Below are positions 18,225-24,840 of a DNA stretch of 40,793 nucleotides, in pieces; the first letter of the stretch is position 1; each line of letters starts with the position of its first letter. The translations under genes and the position numbers were made by a program. Source of the DNA: a virus; the IMG/VR virus record IMGVR_UViG_3300042518_000099, positions 1 through 40,793 of that record; one strand, 5' to 3'. The notes beneath the pieces were generated by a model, which did no database searches, was not told the DNA's origin, and was given only the letters and a program-made list of their open reading frames with translations.

Positions 18225-19481
18225 TTAGACCACCCAAGATACGTTAGGTTTCAGAGGCTTGGACCAACTTGTTGTCTCATTCATCCCGACCGCTAAATAC
18301 CGAAATGCGTCTGCTGCGTGAGATGCCCAATCGTGAAGAGGCTTATCCCAGTAGACTTGACGCTTATCATCGTATTGTCTCCGATAATTGCGTAGCGCGT
18401 CCACACCGCGCTTAGTCTTAGGGTCGAACCAACAGTAAGGAATAAGCCTTCTCACGGCCTGTATCCCATCGTCCACGCCCATCCTTGGCACGATTGTGAT
18501 GTTTAGCCCTGCCTCTTGTAGAAGTTCGAGCCTTGATCTACCTGAGCCTAATTCTCTGACTTGTACGTCATGCGGAAGTAACTGCTCTGCAAGCTCGTAG
18601 TTGTTCGTCCTGAGCCAGTTCACATACCAATCTAACCCCTGCCCGTGGTTCTCAACGAAGTCAATAAGCCTTGTTTCTAAACCTACCCTCTGGCAAACCC
18701 AGATCGCAGTGGAGTCGCCTATCCCTAAGTCCCAGGCGCAATAAGTCTTGGCTATTCCATCCCTTGGGATCTCTCCGAATCGCTCAGACGGTAACTCATT
18801 AAGAATTTGTCCGTAGTAAGCACCTTCGATAGCCGAGTCGAAGGAACACTCAAACTCTTGCAGGTACTTATCGTCTCCCATCTCTGACCTAGCGGCATCG
18901 AGTTCAGATTGAGGGATAAGACCTGTTTCTGACGCTCTGAACTCAAGCATGGCCCAATCGTTATGCTCTGCTGCATGGTCTCTCAGGGTCTTGAAGTGAT
19001 TTGCGCCTTTTGGGGTTCCAAGGAATAAGGCCCATCCCATCCTATCGGACAAGGCTGGACGAACCACCTCCGACCAGATACGCGGGTCTTGATCGCCAAA
19101 TTCGTCGAATACAACGCCATCGAAATACTGTCCTCGCAGAGAGTCTGGGTTATCAGATCCTGCAAGCTGAATCCTTCTGCCCCAGAAATCAACCCTAAGT
19201 TCCGCAATATTCGCAGTGGCGTTGAGGGGTTGGGTAAACTTGAGGAGGTAATCCCAGATAACTCGTTTGGTTTGAGAGTAGGTAGGACCGATGAACGCAT
19301 ATCTCGGAGCCTCCTTGTTGTTTTCTATCGCTGCTCTGATGAGATGGTTGACAGCACTGACTGACTTTCCCATGCGTCTGTGCGCGACAACAACAGCAAA
19401 ACGCTTGTCTGATAGCGCATTGTGGATCTTTAGCTGCTGCTCCCTTGGCGCATACGGTATGACTATTCGGGTTGCGCCCAT
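18225..19481 (-). CDS. terL: Terminase large subunit
   Basis: 418 residues. The ATPase part has the Walker A-type motif AHRRMGKS (33-40), Walker B with the catalytic acid in VVFDEFGD (123-130), and the coupling motif GTPKG (155-159). The RNase H-like nuclease has acids in WDLGIGDST (D251, D256), PHD (D305) and HDWASHAADAFRY (D391). It cuts concatemeric DNA and drives it through the portal. The gene overlaps the small-subunit-like gene by 19 bases and has no clear ribosome site, so it is probably translated by coupling. Confidence 0.95.
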   Translation of the reverse strand: MGATRIVIPYAPREQQLKIHNALSDKRFAVVVAHRRMGKSVSAVNHLIRAAIENNKEAPRYAFIGPTYSQTKRVIWDYLLKFTQPLNATANIAELRVDFWGRRIQLAGSDNPDSLRGQYFDGVVFDEFGDQDPRIWSEVVRPALSDRMGWALFLGTPKGANHFKTLRDHAAEHNDWAMLEFRASETGLIPQSELDAARSEMGDDKYLQEFECSFDSAIEGAYYGQILNELPSERFGEIPRDGIAKTYCAWDLGIGDSTAIWVCQRVGLETRLIDFVENHGQGLDWYVNWLRTNNYELAEQLLPHDVQVRELGSGRSRLELLQEAGLNITIVPRMGVDDGIQAVRRLIPYCWFDPKTKRGVDALRNYRRQYDDKRQVYWDKPLHDWASHAADAFRYLAVGMNETTSWSKPLKPNVSWVV

Positions 19482-19768
19482 GACACTTGCATTTGGACAG
19501 GTTGACCGTCAGTTCCCGTTACCTCTGTTCGCGCTAATTTAGGTATGTGGTACTCGATTGCTCTCAGATAGATGTCGCAAGCCTTCTCTGGGCTCTTCTG
19601 AGCCACTTCATCCAACCACATTGCGAACCTCGGAGCGTTCATCTCAGCCATTTTTGCAATAGCTTCTCTCACCGCAGCAGTGCTTTTGTTAGGTACTCCC
19701 TTCTGCCTTCCTATGCCGGCAGCAGGAGGTACTCTCTTTTCACCATCATTCAGCACTTTGTTGTCCAT
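19463..19768 (-). CDS. Terminase small-subunit-like protein
   Basis: 101 residues. It contains GIGRQKGVPNKSTAAVREAI (DUF5681-like N-terminal basic motif) and then a helical region with KACDIYLRAIEYHIPKLART. This layout, directly upstream of and overlapping terL, is frequent for DNA-recognition subunits of phage terminases. No ribosome site stands out before the ATG at 19768, so an internal start remains possible. The assignment rests on motif and position. Confidence 0.65.
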   Translation of the reverse strand: MDNKVLNDGEKRVPPAAGIGRQKGVPNKSTAAVREAIAKMAEMNAPRFAMWLDEVAQKSPEKACDIYLRAIEYHIPKLARTEVTGTDGQPVQMQVSWAQPE

Positions 19769-19789
19769 TCGTTGTTTGTTTACAACAGA

Positions 19790-20089
19790 TTACTTTGCCT
19801 TATTTCTACTAGAAATAGCCTTAGCCTTTGCTTTCGCATCAGCCTTGGAACTTGCACCCCACGCCTTTAGGCTCAAAAGAAGTCTGGTAGGGCTCCCATC
19901 GGGTTTTCTCTCTGGGCCTGGCATGTTACCCATTCGCGCAAGAAAAGACGCTCTACGCGGGTTATCGCCTGACTTAACAGGAGCCTTCAGATCAGACCCA
20001 GGATTCTCACGCTCGTAAGACTTCCGGCCCTTCTCGTTGAGGCCACCTTTGGCGTTCTTGCCTTCCTTACGAGTCCAAGCGGCAGTCAT
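19790..20089 (-). CDS. Basic conserved phage protein (DUF6321-like)
   Basis: 99 residues, very basic. The N-terminus AWTRKEGKNAKGGLNEKGRK and the later RRASFLARMGNMPGPERKPD match a phage family of unknown function that I know as DUF6321. The rest is a lysine/alanine-rich tail. The charge suggests nucleic-acid binding, which is inference only. It is the downstream member of a chain of small genes linked by ATGA overlaps leading into the packaging genes. Confidence 0.7.
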   Translation of the reverse strand: MTAAWTRKEGKNAKGGLNEKGRKSYERENPGSDLKAPVKSGDNPRRASFLARMGNMPGPERKPDGSPTRLLLSLKAWGASSKADAKAKAKAISSRNKAK

Positions 20090-20241
20090 TTCTTAGCCGT
20101 TTTAGCTGATTCTTTGAAAGCCTTAGCCGTTGGCGCACCAGGACTGCCAGGCTTACGCATTTTCTCTGGAGTCTTTCCCGCAGCCTTTTGCTTGGCTATG
20201 CGCTCACGCTTGGCGTGAATATTTGCGTATAAGCCTTTCAT
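20086..20241 (-). CDS. Small basic protein, 51 residues
   Basis: The start MKGLYANIHAKRERIAKQKA and the later MRKPGSPGAPTAKAF belong to a small basic protein type common in environmental phages, function unknown. Its ATG lies in the ATGA shared with the stop of the gene upstream, and its own stop shares an ATGA with the next gene. This double coupling and the family match make it real despite its length. Confidence 0.75.
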   Translation of the reverse strand: MKGLYANIHAKRERIAKQKAAGKTPEKMRKPGSPGAPTAKAFKESAKTAKK

Positions 20242-20393
20242 TTCTTCTTGACCTTAGCTTCAGAAAGCGCAATCGCGAGGGCTTGCTTAGGGTTAGTCAC
20301 GGTCGGACCTTTCTTGCTTCCAGAGTGCAACTTACCTTTGTTGTACTCAGTCATCACCTTGGAGATCTTCTTCTCCGCTTTCGTTTTCTTCAC
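20238..20393 (-). CDS. Small basic protein, DUF6496-like, GTG start
   Basis: 51 residues from GTG at 20393, with GGAG seven bases upstream; the longer frame to 20459 lacks a good site and overlaps the upstream gene much more. The body (KKISKVMTEYNKGKLHSGSK, then TVTNPKQALAIALSEA) matches the DUF6496-type pattern of phage and bacterial small proteins with a VMxExxxGxLxSGS core and a KQAxAIALSEA helix. The function is unknown. It is coupled to the next gene by ATGA. Confidence 0.75.
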   Translation of the reverse strand: MKKTKAEKKISKVMTEYNKGKLHSGSKKGPTVTNPKQALAIALSEAKVKKK

Positions 20394-20733
20394 TTTTCCA
20401 CTCCATACAAGATTTCTCAGGCGCACACATAAAGTTCCACTCGTGGCAGTACCCGACACCTTCAGGTAGACAATCCTTCATCTCCATGTCGAAATATCCA
20501 CAATTACCGCAGCGCCTCTCTTGGGCCTGGCTTGCAGAGATACGCCACTTTGCACCTAGATCGCGCCAGAACTGAGTATCGCCCTCTCTCTCAGGGCCGT
20601 ACATACCCTCTTCCCTGGCGATCTGCTTGTTTTCCTCGTTCAGCTTCTCGTCTTGTGTCGGCAGCGGACACTCGTTTTCATCATCTTTTTGCTTGATGAC
20701 GATCATGACCTTCGGAGCTAGTAGACCCTTCAT
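20347..20733 (-). CDS. Cysteine-rich small protein, possible metal binding
   Basis: 128 residues. An acidic N-terminal half (DDENECPLPTQDEKLNEENK) precedes a cluster of six cysteines: CGNCGYFDMEMKDC, then GYCHEWNFMCAPEKSCMEW. The spacing (CxxC, then C, C, C, C) suggests a zinc or iron-sulphur site. The C-terminus is acidic and overlaps the DUF6496-like gene by 47 bases in another frame. The start is coupled by ATGA to a 25-residue reading frame upstream. The function is unknown. Confidence 0.65.
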   Translation of the reverse strand: MKGLLAPKVMIVIKQKDDENECPLPTQDEKLNEENKQIAREEGMYGPEREGDTQFWRDLGAKWRISASQAQERRCGNCGYFDMEMKDCLPEGVGYCHEWNFMCAPEKSCMEWKSEENESGEEDLQGDD

Positions 20734-20807
20734 TTCTTGACCTTTTTGGGTTGTAGAGGGATACCTACTTTTCGGTCGTACCTAATAGGAACCGGAGGAA
20801 CCTTCAT
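20730..20807 (-). CDS. Possible micro-gene, 25 residues
   Basis: This frame reads MKVPPVPIRYDRKVGIPLQP and ends in KKVKK. Both ends are coupled: its ATG overlaps the stop of the glycosyltransferase gene (ATGA) and its TGA overlaps the start of the cysteine-rich gene (ATGA). It fills an otherwise empty gap exactly, and its basic end resembles those of the neighbouring small proteins. It may encode a peptide or simply carry ribosomes from one gene to the next. Confidence 0.5.
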   Translation of the reverse strand: MKVPPVPIRYDRKVGIPLQPKKVKK

Positions 20808-21496
20808 TCGGTAGGGAGATGGTAGTGCCTTGCTATCCCTGGTTCGTTTTTCCACATCCATCGTGAAGCCTCCATGAGGTTTTTACGGTCATCCTTGCCG
20901 ACTGTCTGAGAGCCAGCGTGATGAACGTAAGCCCTTGATACAAAATGCCTAAAGTCTAATACCGTAAGTGTATGACAAAAGACGTTGTCTGAGAACCAAT
21001 TTATAGGCGGAAACCTGACCTGACTAAAAGCCTCCTTTGAGACGTAGGCAAAGATAGGCGCAATAACCGAGGCTTCCCTGATCGTCTCTTCCTCTGCCCA
21101 TTTCATCCCGTTTCTTGGGCCAGACTCATACCGGATGTTCTGGGTATCCAGAATAAAGTCAGACCTGCAACCAATAACACCCAATTTATGCCCTGCGTCC
21201 TTAAGATGCTGGACATCCTCACAAAGCAATCTATACGAGTCAGGAGTCAGGCATATATCGTCGTTGGCTATGATGACTTCATCGTAATGCTGGAAGGCAT
21301 CGTCCATGATCCTGTTGTATGCGTCACCGAAGTTACTCGACGAGTTGAGTACCCATTTGTAAATTCGTGGGTCCATTGTCTCGGACCTGCTCGACAGATA
21401 AACAGGCGCTTCTTTGGCGTATAGACTGATGCTCGACAGCGTGATTTCAAGGCTTGGCGATCCTGTTGTGCAGATGAGAATCGGTAACTTTTTCAT
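20804..21496 (-). CDS. Glycosyltransferase-like protein
   Basis: About 230 residues from ATG 21496, preceded by GGAGGAGT. Its N-terminus (KLPILICTTGSPSLE) and the DEVIIANDDICLTPDSYRLL segment, with an NDD metal-site-like motif near residue 82, follow the GT-A pattern. RFPPINWFSDNVFCHTLTVL and AYVHHAGSQTVGKDD fit the acceptor side and the final His of family 2-type enzymes. The substrate is unknown. It overlaps the end of another glycosyltransferase-like gene by about 50 bases, so the two are probably made together. Confidence 0.65.
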   Translation of the reverse strand: MKKLPILICTTGSPSLEITLSSISLYAKEAPVYLSSRSETMDPRIYKWVLNSSSNFGDAYNRIMDDAFQHYDEVIIANDDICLTPDSYRLLCEDVQHLKDAGHKLGVIGCRSDFILDTQNIRYESGPRNGMKWAEEETIREASVIAPIFAYVSKEAFSQVRFPPINWFSDNVFCHTLTVLDFRHFVSRAYVHHAGSQTVGKDDRKNLMEASRWMWKNEPGIARHYHLPTE

Positions 21497-22145
21497 ACTC
21501 CTCCATTCTGTGATGGGCAACCACCTGAAAGTATTCGTTGTTCATGAGTGACTTGTTGCAAACATTGACTTCTAAACCATGTTCTGACGCGACAATCGGG
21601 AATGAGAGCTGGTCTTGTAAGCTCCACTTCATCATCTCCTCCCACCATGCTTGGTTGGCTCTAGGATTGATGTAAGACCGCTTCCAACAGATAACCCCAC
21701 CTGCGATAAGACCGCCGTTCTCAGGCCATCCTAAGTCCCTGTAGTGCTCAACCTGAGCCAAGATGGGTTGATCCCTGTACTTAAGCATGTCATGGCACTC
21801 TTGGGCTTCTTCGTAGATGCACGTTCTCCAAGGGTGTTGAAACGCTGCCATCGTATCTCCGGCCTGCTCGACCATGTACTCCACAAACTTAGCGCTCGTA
21901 ATCCGTATGGACCCGTCCACCCAGATCACATAGTCCTCGTCAAACTCCAACTTGTCAGGAAAGACTTTGTACCACTTAGCTTCCATCCTGGGATCAGAGA
22001 ACCGTCTCGTGGTTACGATCTGCTTCCAGCCCTGATGAGGTTTAGCCTCATCGACAATCGCGTAGAAGTTCGTAGCAACAGACTGCCTGACCGCGTAGTG
22101 CAGCGGGTCATAACTCCCGAAGATGGATGTGTAGACAGCAATCAC
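21447..22145 (-). CDS. DUF616-like glycosyltransferase, GTG start
   Basis: About 232 residues from GTG 22145. VYTSIFGSYDPLHYAVRQ, then VTTRRFSDPRMEAKWYKVFP, YVIWVDGSIRI (metal-binding D.S site) and MAAFQHPWRTCIYEEAQECH follow the pattern of the DUF616/TOD1-type glycosyltransferase family. A frame extension to GTG 22178 exists, but it runs through a terminator hairpin and lacks a ribosome site. The GTG follows eight T of that terminator directly. It is the first gene of the leftward unit that includes the second glycosyltransferase. Confidence 0.65.
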   Translation of the reverse strand: MIAVYTSIFGSYDPLHYAVRQSVATNFYAIVDEAKPHQGWKQIVTTRRFSDPRMEAKWYKVFPDKLEFDEDYVIWVDGSIRITSAKFVEYMVEQAGDTMAAFQHPWRTCIYEEAQECHDMLKYRDQPILAQVEHYRDLGWPENGGLIAGGVICWKRSYINPRANQAWWEEMMKWSLQDQLSFPIVASEHGLEVNVCNKSLMNNEYFQVVAHHRMEEYEKVTDSHLHNRIAKP

Positions 22146-22172
22146 AAAAAAAAGCCTGGCATCGCGCCAGGC
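22146..22172 (-). terminator. Intrinsic terminator ending the early leftward unit
   Basis: On the minus strand the arms GCCTGGC and GCCAGGC form a perfect seven-pair stem around a five-base loop, followed by eight T. It lies 27 bases after the stop of the 60-residue gene at 22200 and should stop transcription from the early cluster. The T-tract is followed at once by the GTG of the next gene. Confidence 0.88.
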
Positions 22173-22199
22173 AAACACAGGAGGAGTTCCATCGTTAGT

Positions 22200-22382
22200 T
22201 TACTCCCCCGTTAGAAAGTTGAGAAGCTCCTCGGCTTGTAGTCGAAGATCGATGCTTGCTTTGTGTAGTTCTACGCTCATGTTGACTAAAGCCAAGACTC
22301 GTGATTCTAGCTCACTGGAATCCATCGCGTCTTGAATAACGTCTTGAGCAAGTGCTTTGGCTGCTGCTTCATTTAGATTCAT
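22200..22382 (-). CDS. Small helical protein of unknown function
   Basis: 60 residues from ATG 22382, with AGGA seven bases upstream. It is fully helical in character (NLNEAAAKALAQDVIQDAMD, then LRLQAEELLNFLTGE), amphipathic and acidic. No family is recognised. It overlaps the DUF3310 gene by 14 bases and is the last gene before the terminator at 22146. Confidence 0.6.
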   Translation of the reverse strand: MNLNEAAAKALAQDVIQDAMDSSELESRVLALVNMSVELHKASIDLRLQAEELLNFLTGE

Positions 22383-22581
22383 TACTGATCCTTTGTATCT
22401 CACGGTTGATATACCAAATTGCCTTCTTCAGATCCTCGACCTGGTTGCCCTTAAGGTCAGCCCTCCAGATGTATTTCACTGCGTTACCGAGGTTAAATCC
22501 CATATGCTCCGTGATCTGGATGCACTCAACACCCGAAGGATGCTCAGTGTAGTGTCTGGGATGGTTGACGTTGTCGCTCAC
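22369..22581 (-). CDS. DUF3310 protein (T7 gp1.7-related)
   Basis: 70 residues, GTG start with AGGAG seven bases upstream. The sequence is almost entirely the DUF3310 signature: NHPRHYTEHPSGVECIQITE, then GFNLGNAVKYIWRADLKGNQ, then EDLKKAIWYINREIQR. This domain occurs in T7 gene 1.7 protein, reported as a nucleotide kinase, and in many other phages. A role in nucleotide metabolism is therefore possible but not shown by sequence alone. It is coupled to its neighbours in the early cluster. Confidence 0.85.
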   Translation of the reverse strand: MSDNVNHPRHYTEHPSGVECIQITEHMGFNLGNAVKYIWRADLKGNQVEDLKKAIWYINREIQRISNESK

Positions 22582-22760
22582 AGTAACTCCTTTATGTGCT
22601 CAGGAACCTTTGGTAGCGGAGCCCATGCAACCGCCCAATCCGACCAATGCCCGATCACACAGACACCTCCAGGGTTCAGCAAAAGCATCTTGGTTCCCAG
22701 CGGAGGTGTTTTGTCACTTGGTGTCATCCAGTGGGTATGCCCTGAAACATAGTCCTTCAT
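22578..22760 (-). CDS. DUF551-like small protein
   Basis: 60 residues from ATG 22760 behind a strong GGAGGAAGG site. The pattern HWMTPSDKTPPLGTKMLLLN, then GHWSDWAVAWAPLPKVPEH, matches the DUF551 layout of W..P....PP....VLL at the start and H W.PLP..P at the end. The function of that family is unknown. It overlaps the upstream winged-helix gene and the downstream DUF3310 gene by four bases each. Confidence 0.65.
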   Translation of the reverse strand: MKDYVSGHTHWMTPSDKTPPLGTKMLLLNPGGVCVIGHWSDWAVAWAPLPKVPEHIKELL

Positions 22761-23071
22761 ACCTTCCTCCGGTAATACCAGGCCCAAGCACCATGCCTCC
22801 CTTCTGTCCACCGATACCTAGACTCTCTCTCTATCAATCCCTTTGACATCAAGACCTTTAGATGCTTCCTTGCGCCCTCTGTCGTACATCCAAAGTGCTC
22901 TGATAGCTCGATGAGCGAGTAAGGCTGAGTAAGATGGTTGAGATACATCTTCTCGGTTTTTGTCAGCGGCTTGTGCTTGCGGAGAATCTGACGAACCAAC
23001 GCTTTAACTTGATCGGTGTGATGAACAAGACCTAGGTTATGCGCCATTCTTTGTATTTCAGCGCCGGTCAT
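22757..23071 (-). CDS. Winged-helix DNA-binding protein
   Basis: 104 residues. Residues about 36-90 form an ArsR/MarR-like winged helix: LTKTEKMYLNHLTQPYSLIE, then LSEHFGCTTEGARKHLKVLM as the helix-turn-helix, and SKGLIERESRYRW as the wing. The N-terminus is helical. It is probably a small transcription regulator of phage or host genes. No catalytic part is present. The start overlaps the gene upstream by 14 bases. Confidence 0.7.
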   Translation of the reverse strand: MTGAEIQRMAHNLGLVHHTDQVKALVRQILRKHKPLTKTEKMYLNHLTQPYSLIELSEHFGCTTEGARKHLKVLMSKGLIERESRYRWTEGRHGAWAWYYRRKV

Positions 23072-23288
23072 TATTCTTTTTCTTTAATTTGGCTTCGACT
23101 GCTTCAATCAAAGAAACACCCCACTCCCTAGTCCTTAATAATTCCTCATAATCATCATCCGTCAGTCCAACCCATTCCTTCTTTTGTGGTTTGCTTGAAA
23201 TACAGGTAACCGTATAAGGCCTGCCACACTGGCAACTCCATGCCACAGGCCCGTCTGCTGGTGTCTTTGCGTTTTTGTTTTCGCTCAT
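23058..23288 (-). CDS. Small protein with WVGLTDDD motif, paralogue of the gene at 23357
   Basis: 76 residues. A short N-part contains CQCGRPYTVTCI and a C-part holds KEWVGLTDDDYEELL followed by a lysine-rich helix. The C-part matches that of the protein at 23357-23701 (RKWVGLTDEEMDELV...EIESKLKEKN). The motif is common in phage small proteins of unknown function. The ATG is coupled to a small disrupted frame upstream. Confidence 0.65.
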   Translation of the reverse strand: MSENKNAKTPADGPVAWSCQCGRPYTVTCISSKPQKKEWVGLTDDDYEELLRTREWGVSLIEAVEAKLKKKNNDRR

Positions 23289-23289
23289 G

Positions 23290-23364
23290 CTAAGAACTCC
23301 TTGATGGCCTCGTACACATCCGTGCGTCCTCTTTCGCCATCTTGATAATGTCGTCTCTATCCAC
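23290..23364 (-). pseudogene. Short frame, possibly a frameshifted small gene
   Basis: From GTG 23364, with GGAG eight bases upstream, the frame reads MDRDDIIKMAKEDARMC and stops after 24 codons. The first part (DRDDII.MA.E) is a well-known opening of small phage proteins. A different frame over the same bases gives RTDVYEAIKEFLA and ends in an ATGA overlap with the next gene, which looks like the original C-terminus. One insertion or deletion near 23325 would join the two. It may be a pseudogene, a sequencing error or a true 24-residue peptide. Confidence 0.45.
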
Positions 23365-23701
23365 CGTTCTTCTCCTTCAGCTTAGATTCAATCTCACGAG
23401 CAAGTCCATATCGTGCAAATCGGTTTACAAGTTCGTCCATCTCCTCATCCGTCAGCCCAACCCATTTACGCGGCGCAGCGTAAAGTTTTGCGTTAACCTC
23501 AATCCCGCTTGCATCATCCCAGGCGACACAAGGTCTACCATTTGGTTCAATCCGGTAAACGTGAGCCACAGGCTTTGGTTCCCAGTTCTCACACTCACAC
23601 ACATACCTGTCAGCGTTGTGTGATGCGTCACGCATGAAGCCATGCGGTGCATCTGGATGTGGGTTGCATTGCAACCTGTCAGTCATCTGTCTTTTCTTCA
23701 T
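23357..23701 (-). CDS. Small protein with WVGLTDEE motif
   Basis: 114 residues. The N-terminal half has NPHPDAPHGFMRDASHNADR and a VCECENW segment. The middle (VAHVYRIEPNGRPCVAWDDA) looks like a small beta unit. The C-terminus has KLYAAPRKWVGLTDEEMDEL followed by a lysine-rich helix shared with the gene at 23058. The 'KLYAAP' form is common in modular phage small proteins of unknown function. The start is coupled by ATGA to the winged-helix gene upstream. Confidence 0.65.
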   Translation of the reverse strand: MKKRQMTDRLQCNPHPDAPHGFMRDASHNADRYVCECENWEPKPVAHVYRIEPNGRPCVAWDDASGIEVNAKLYAAPRKWVGLTDEEMDELVNRFARYGLAREIESKLKEKNGG

Positions 23702-24018
23702 GATGCCCTCAGATTGAAAGGGTTGTTGAAGTTGATCTCGAACACCTCCTCGACCGACCCGTTTTGCAGAATCTTCTTCTTCACCTTTGAGTCTGCCGCA
23801 AGATAAGAATAAGAGAGCCCTGCTTTCTTGGCCGGAGAAGATTGCTTCCAGACCATGCCCCTAATGACCTTGCCATCAAGAATAAGAGGTTCTAACGAGT
23901 TCTGGATAGACCGTGGGCTAACTTTTAACTTCTCTGCGAGCTCAACAGTCGTCACTGGTGTCGATCTTGACTGTAGATACTTCAGACAAAACTCACCCCT
24001 GCTAACCTTTTGTCTCAT
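23698..24018 (-). CDS. Winged-helix protein, possible regulator
   Basis: About 106 residues from ATG 24018 with GGAG upstream; the much longer frame to 24324 runs through two other coupled genes and is not used. RQKVSRGEFCLKYLQSRSTP, then VTTVELAEKLKVSPRSIQNS and LEPLILDGKVIRG, make a winged helix with a clear helix-turn-helix at about 30-50. A basic C-part follows. It is probably a transcription regulator of the early cluster. The start overlaps the upstream stop. Confidence 0.65.
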   Translation of the reverse strand: MRQKVSRGEFCLKYLQSRSTPVTTVELAEKLKVSPRSIQNSLEPLILDGKVIRGMVWKQSSPAKKAGLSYSYLAADSKVKKKILQNGSVEEVFEINFNNPFNLRAS

Positions 24019-24179
24019 GCCATATCTCCTGTCATGTCTATTTCTGTTTCTTGTAAGGTCTTGGTTGCCAACTTCAAGTCTTGCAAGAGAATCCGCAACT
24101 CTCGGCTGTGGACAATCACATAGTCGTTTTCTTCTGCCAGCTTGTGTAGCAGTTTGTATGCTCTTTCTTTCTCGTTCAT
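24015..24179 (-). CDS. Small helical protein, 54 residues
   Basis: The protein opens MNEKERAYKLLHKLAEENDY and continues HSRELRILLQDLKLATKTLQ. It is charged and probably forms two helices in a coiled coil. Both ends share ATGA overlaps with neighbouring genes, which strongly supports it. It matches no family that I recognise. Confidence 0.65.
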   Translation of the reverse strand: MNEKERAYKLLHKLAEENDYVIVHSRELRILLQDLKLATKTLQETEIDMTGDMA

Positions 24180-24481
24180 AGACGCCTCCTCCAATACGCT
24201 TCAGGGTTTTGCCAATAATGTTCAGGTGGATTGATGGAAGGCCCAAAACCCTGACTGAGCATATACGTTCGTTTATTTCGGTTTTGCTTGGCAATCGGAC
24301 GTACTCTTCTTTTCCCGTACCCAAACCTCATTATTGGCTTTCGATACTTCTGGGTAAGCAAAAAAGTATTTTCTTTAAGCGAGTAAAACTTCAAGAAATC
24401 CACTGTGTAGCCTATGTACCGCAGCTTCATCGCTAATCTACTCATGCGAGTAGGAAGGCATTGCTCGTAATTGACCTTCAT
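24176..24481 (-). CDS. Basic protein of unknown function
   Basis: About 101 residues from ATG 24481, which overlaps the stop of the gene upstream (ATGA). It is rich in K, R and Y (MRFGYGKRRVRPIAKQNRNK) and ends with PPEHYWQNPEAYWRRRL. An N-terminal part with RMSRLAMKLRYIGYTVDFLK is helical. The charge suggests binding to nucleic acid, which is inference only. Confidence 0.6.
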   Translation of the reverse strand: MKVNYEQCLPTRMSRLAMKLRYIGYTVDFLKFYSLKENTFLLTQKYRKPIMRFGYGKRRVRPIAKQNRNKRTYMLSQGFGPSINPPEHYWQNPEAYWRRRL

Positions 24482-24840
24482 GCTGCCCTCAGCTTCTCTG
24501 AGATCCTTGCCTTCCAAGAGTTCCAATCCTCTCCTGGCCTAGCTGGACAATTTACCTTTGCCGCCATCTCGGCAGTACCCTTCTCTGTAGCCCACCACAC
24601 CACAACCTTCTCTTGTGTAGGTGCGATCTCTAACTCATCTTCCCATCTTCCTTGGTTCAGCCAGGTAGCAGGATGCGGAATAAACTCCTGACCTGTTCCC
24701 TTGACTTGGTAATACTTGTTGTGCGTCACCAGAGCCTCTACAGCGGACTTTTGCTCAGCAGGCGATAGTTTGTTCCATGCCTTCTGTGCAGCGCGTTTAG
24801 CGACCTTTCTTGGGTACTTACTCCAGAACTCTTCAAACAT
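24478..24840 (-). CDS. Replication-protein-like domain protein
   Basis: 120 residues. The opening FEEFWSKYPRKVAKRAAQKA, then HNKYYQVKGTGQEFIPHPAT and WLNQGRWEDE, is the C-terminal domain found in phage and plasmid replication-initiation and primosome-type proteins (DnaT/DnaD-like helicase-loader context). Here it stands alone, without the N-terminal DNA-binding part. It is the only replication-type gene visible in the window. An AGGAGG site four bases before the ATG lies inside a hairpin, so translation is probably controlled. It is the first gene of the early leftward operon. Confidence 0.6.
   Translation of the reverse strand: MFEEFWSKYPRKVAKRAAQKAWNKLSPAEQKSAVEALVTHNKYYQVKGTGQEFIPHPATWLNQGRWEDELEIAPTQEKVVVWWATEKGTAEMAAKVNCPARPGEDWNSWKARISEKLRAA

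Noticed and set aside
22757-24018. Two winged-helix genes as a lysogeny switch
   Set aside because: There is no integrase, Cro/CI-type pair, attachment site or operator array visible in the window.
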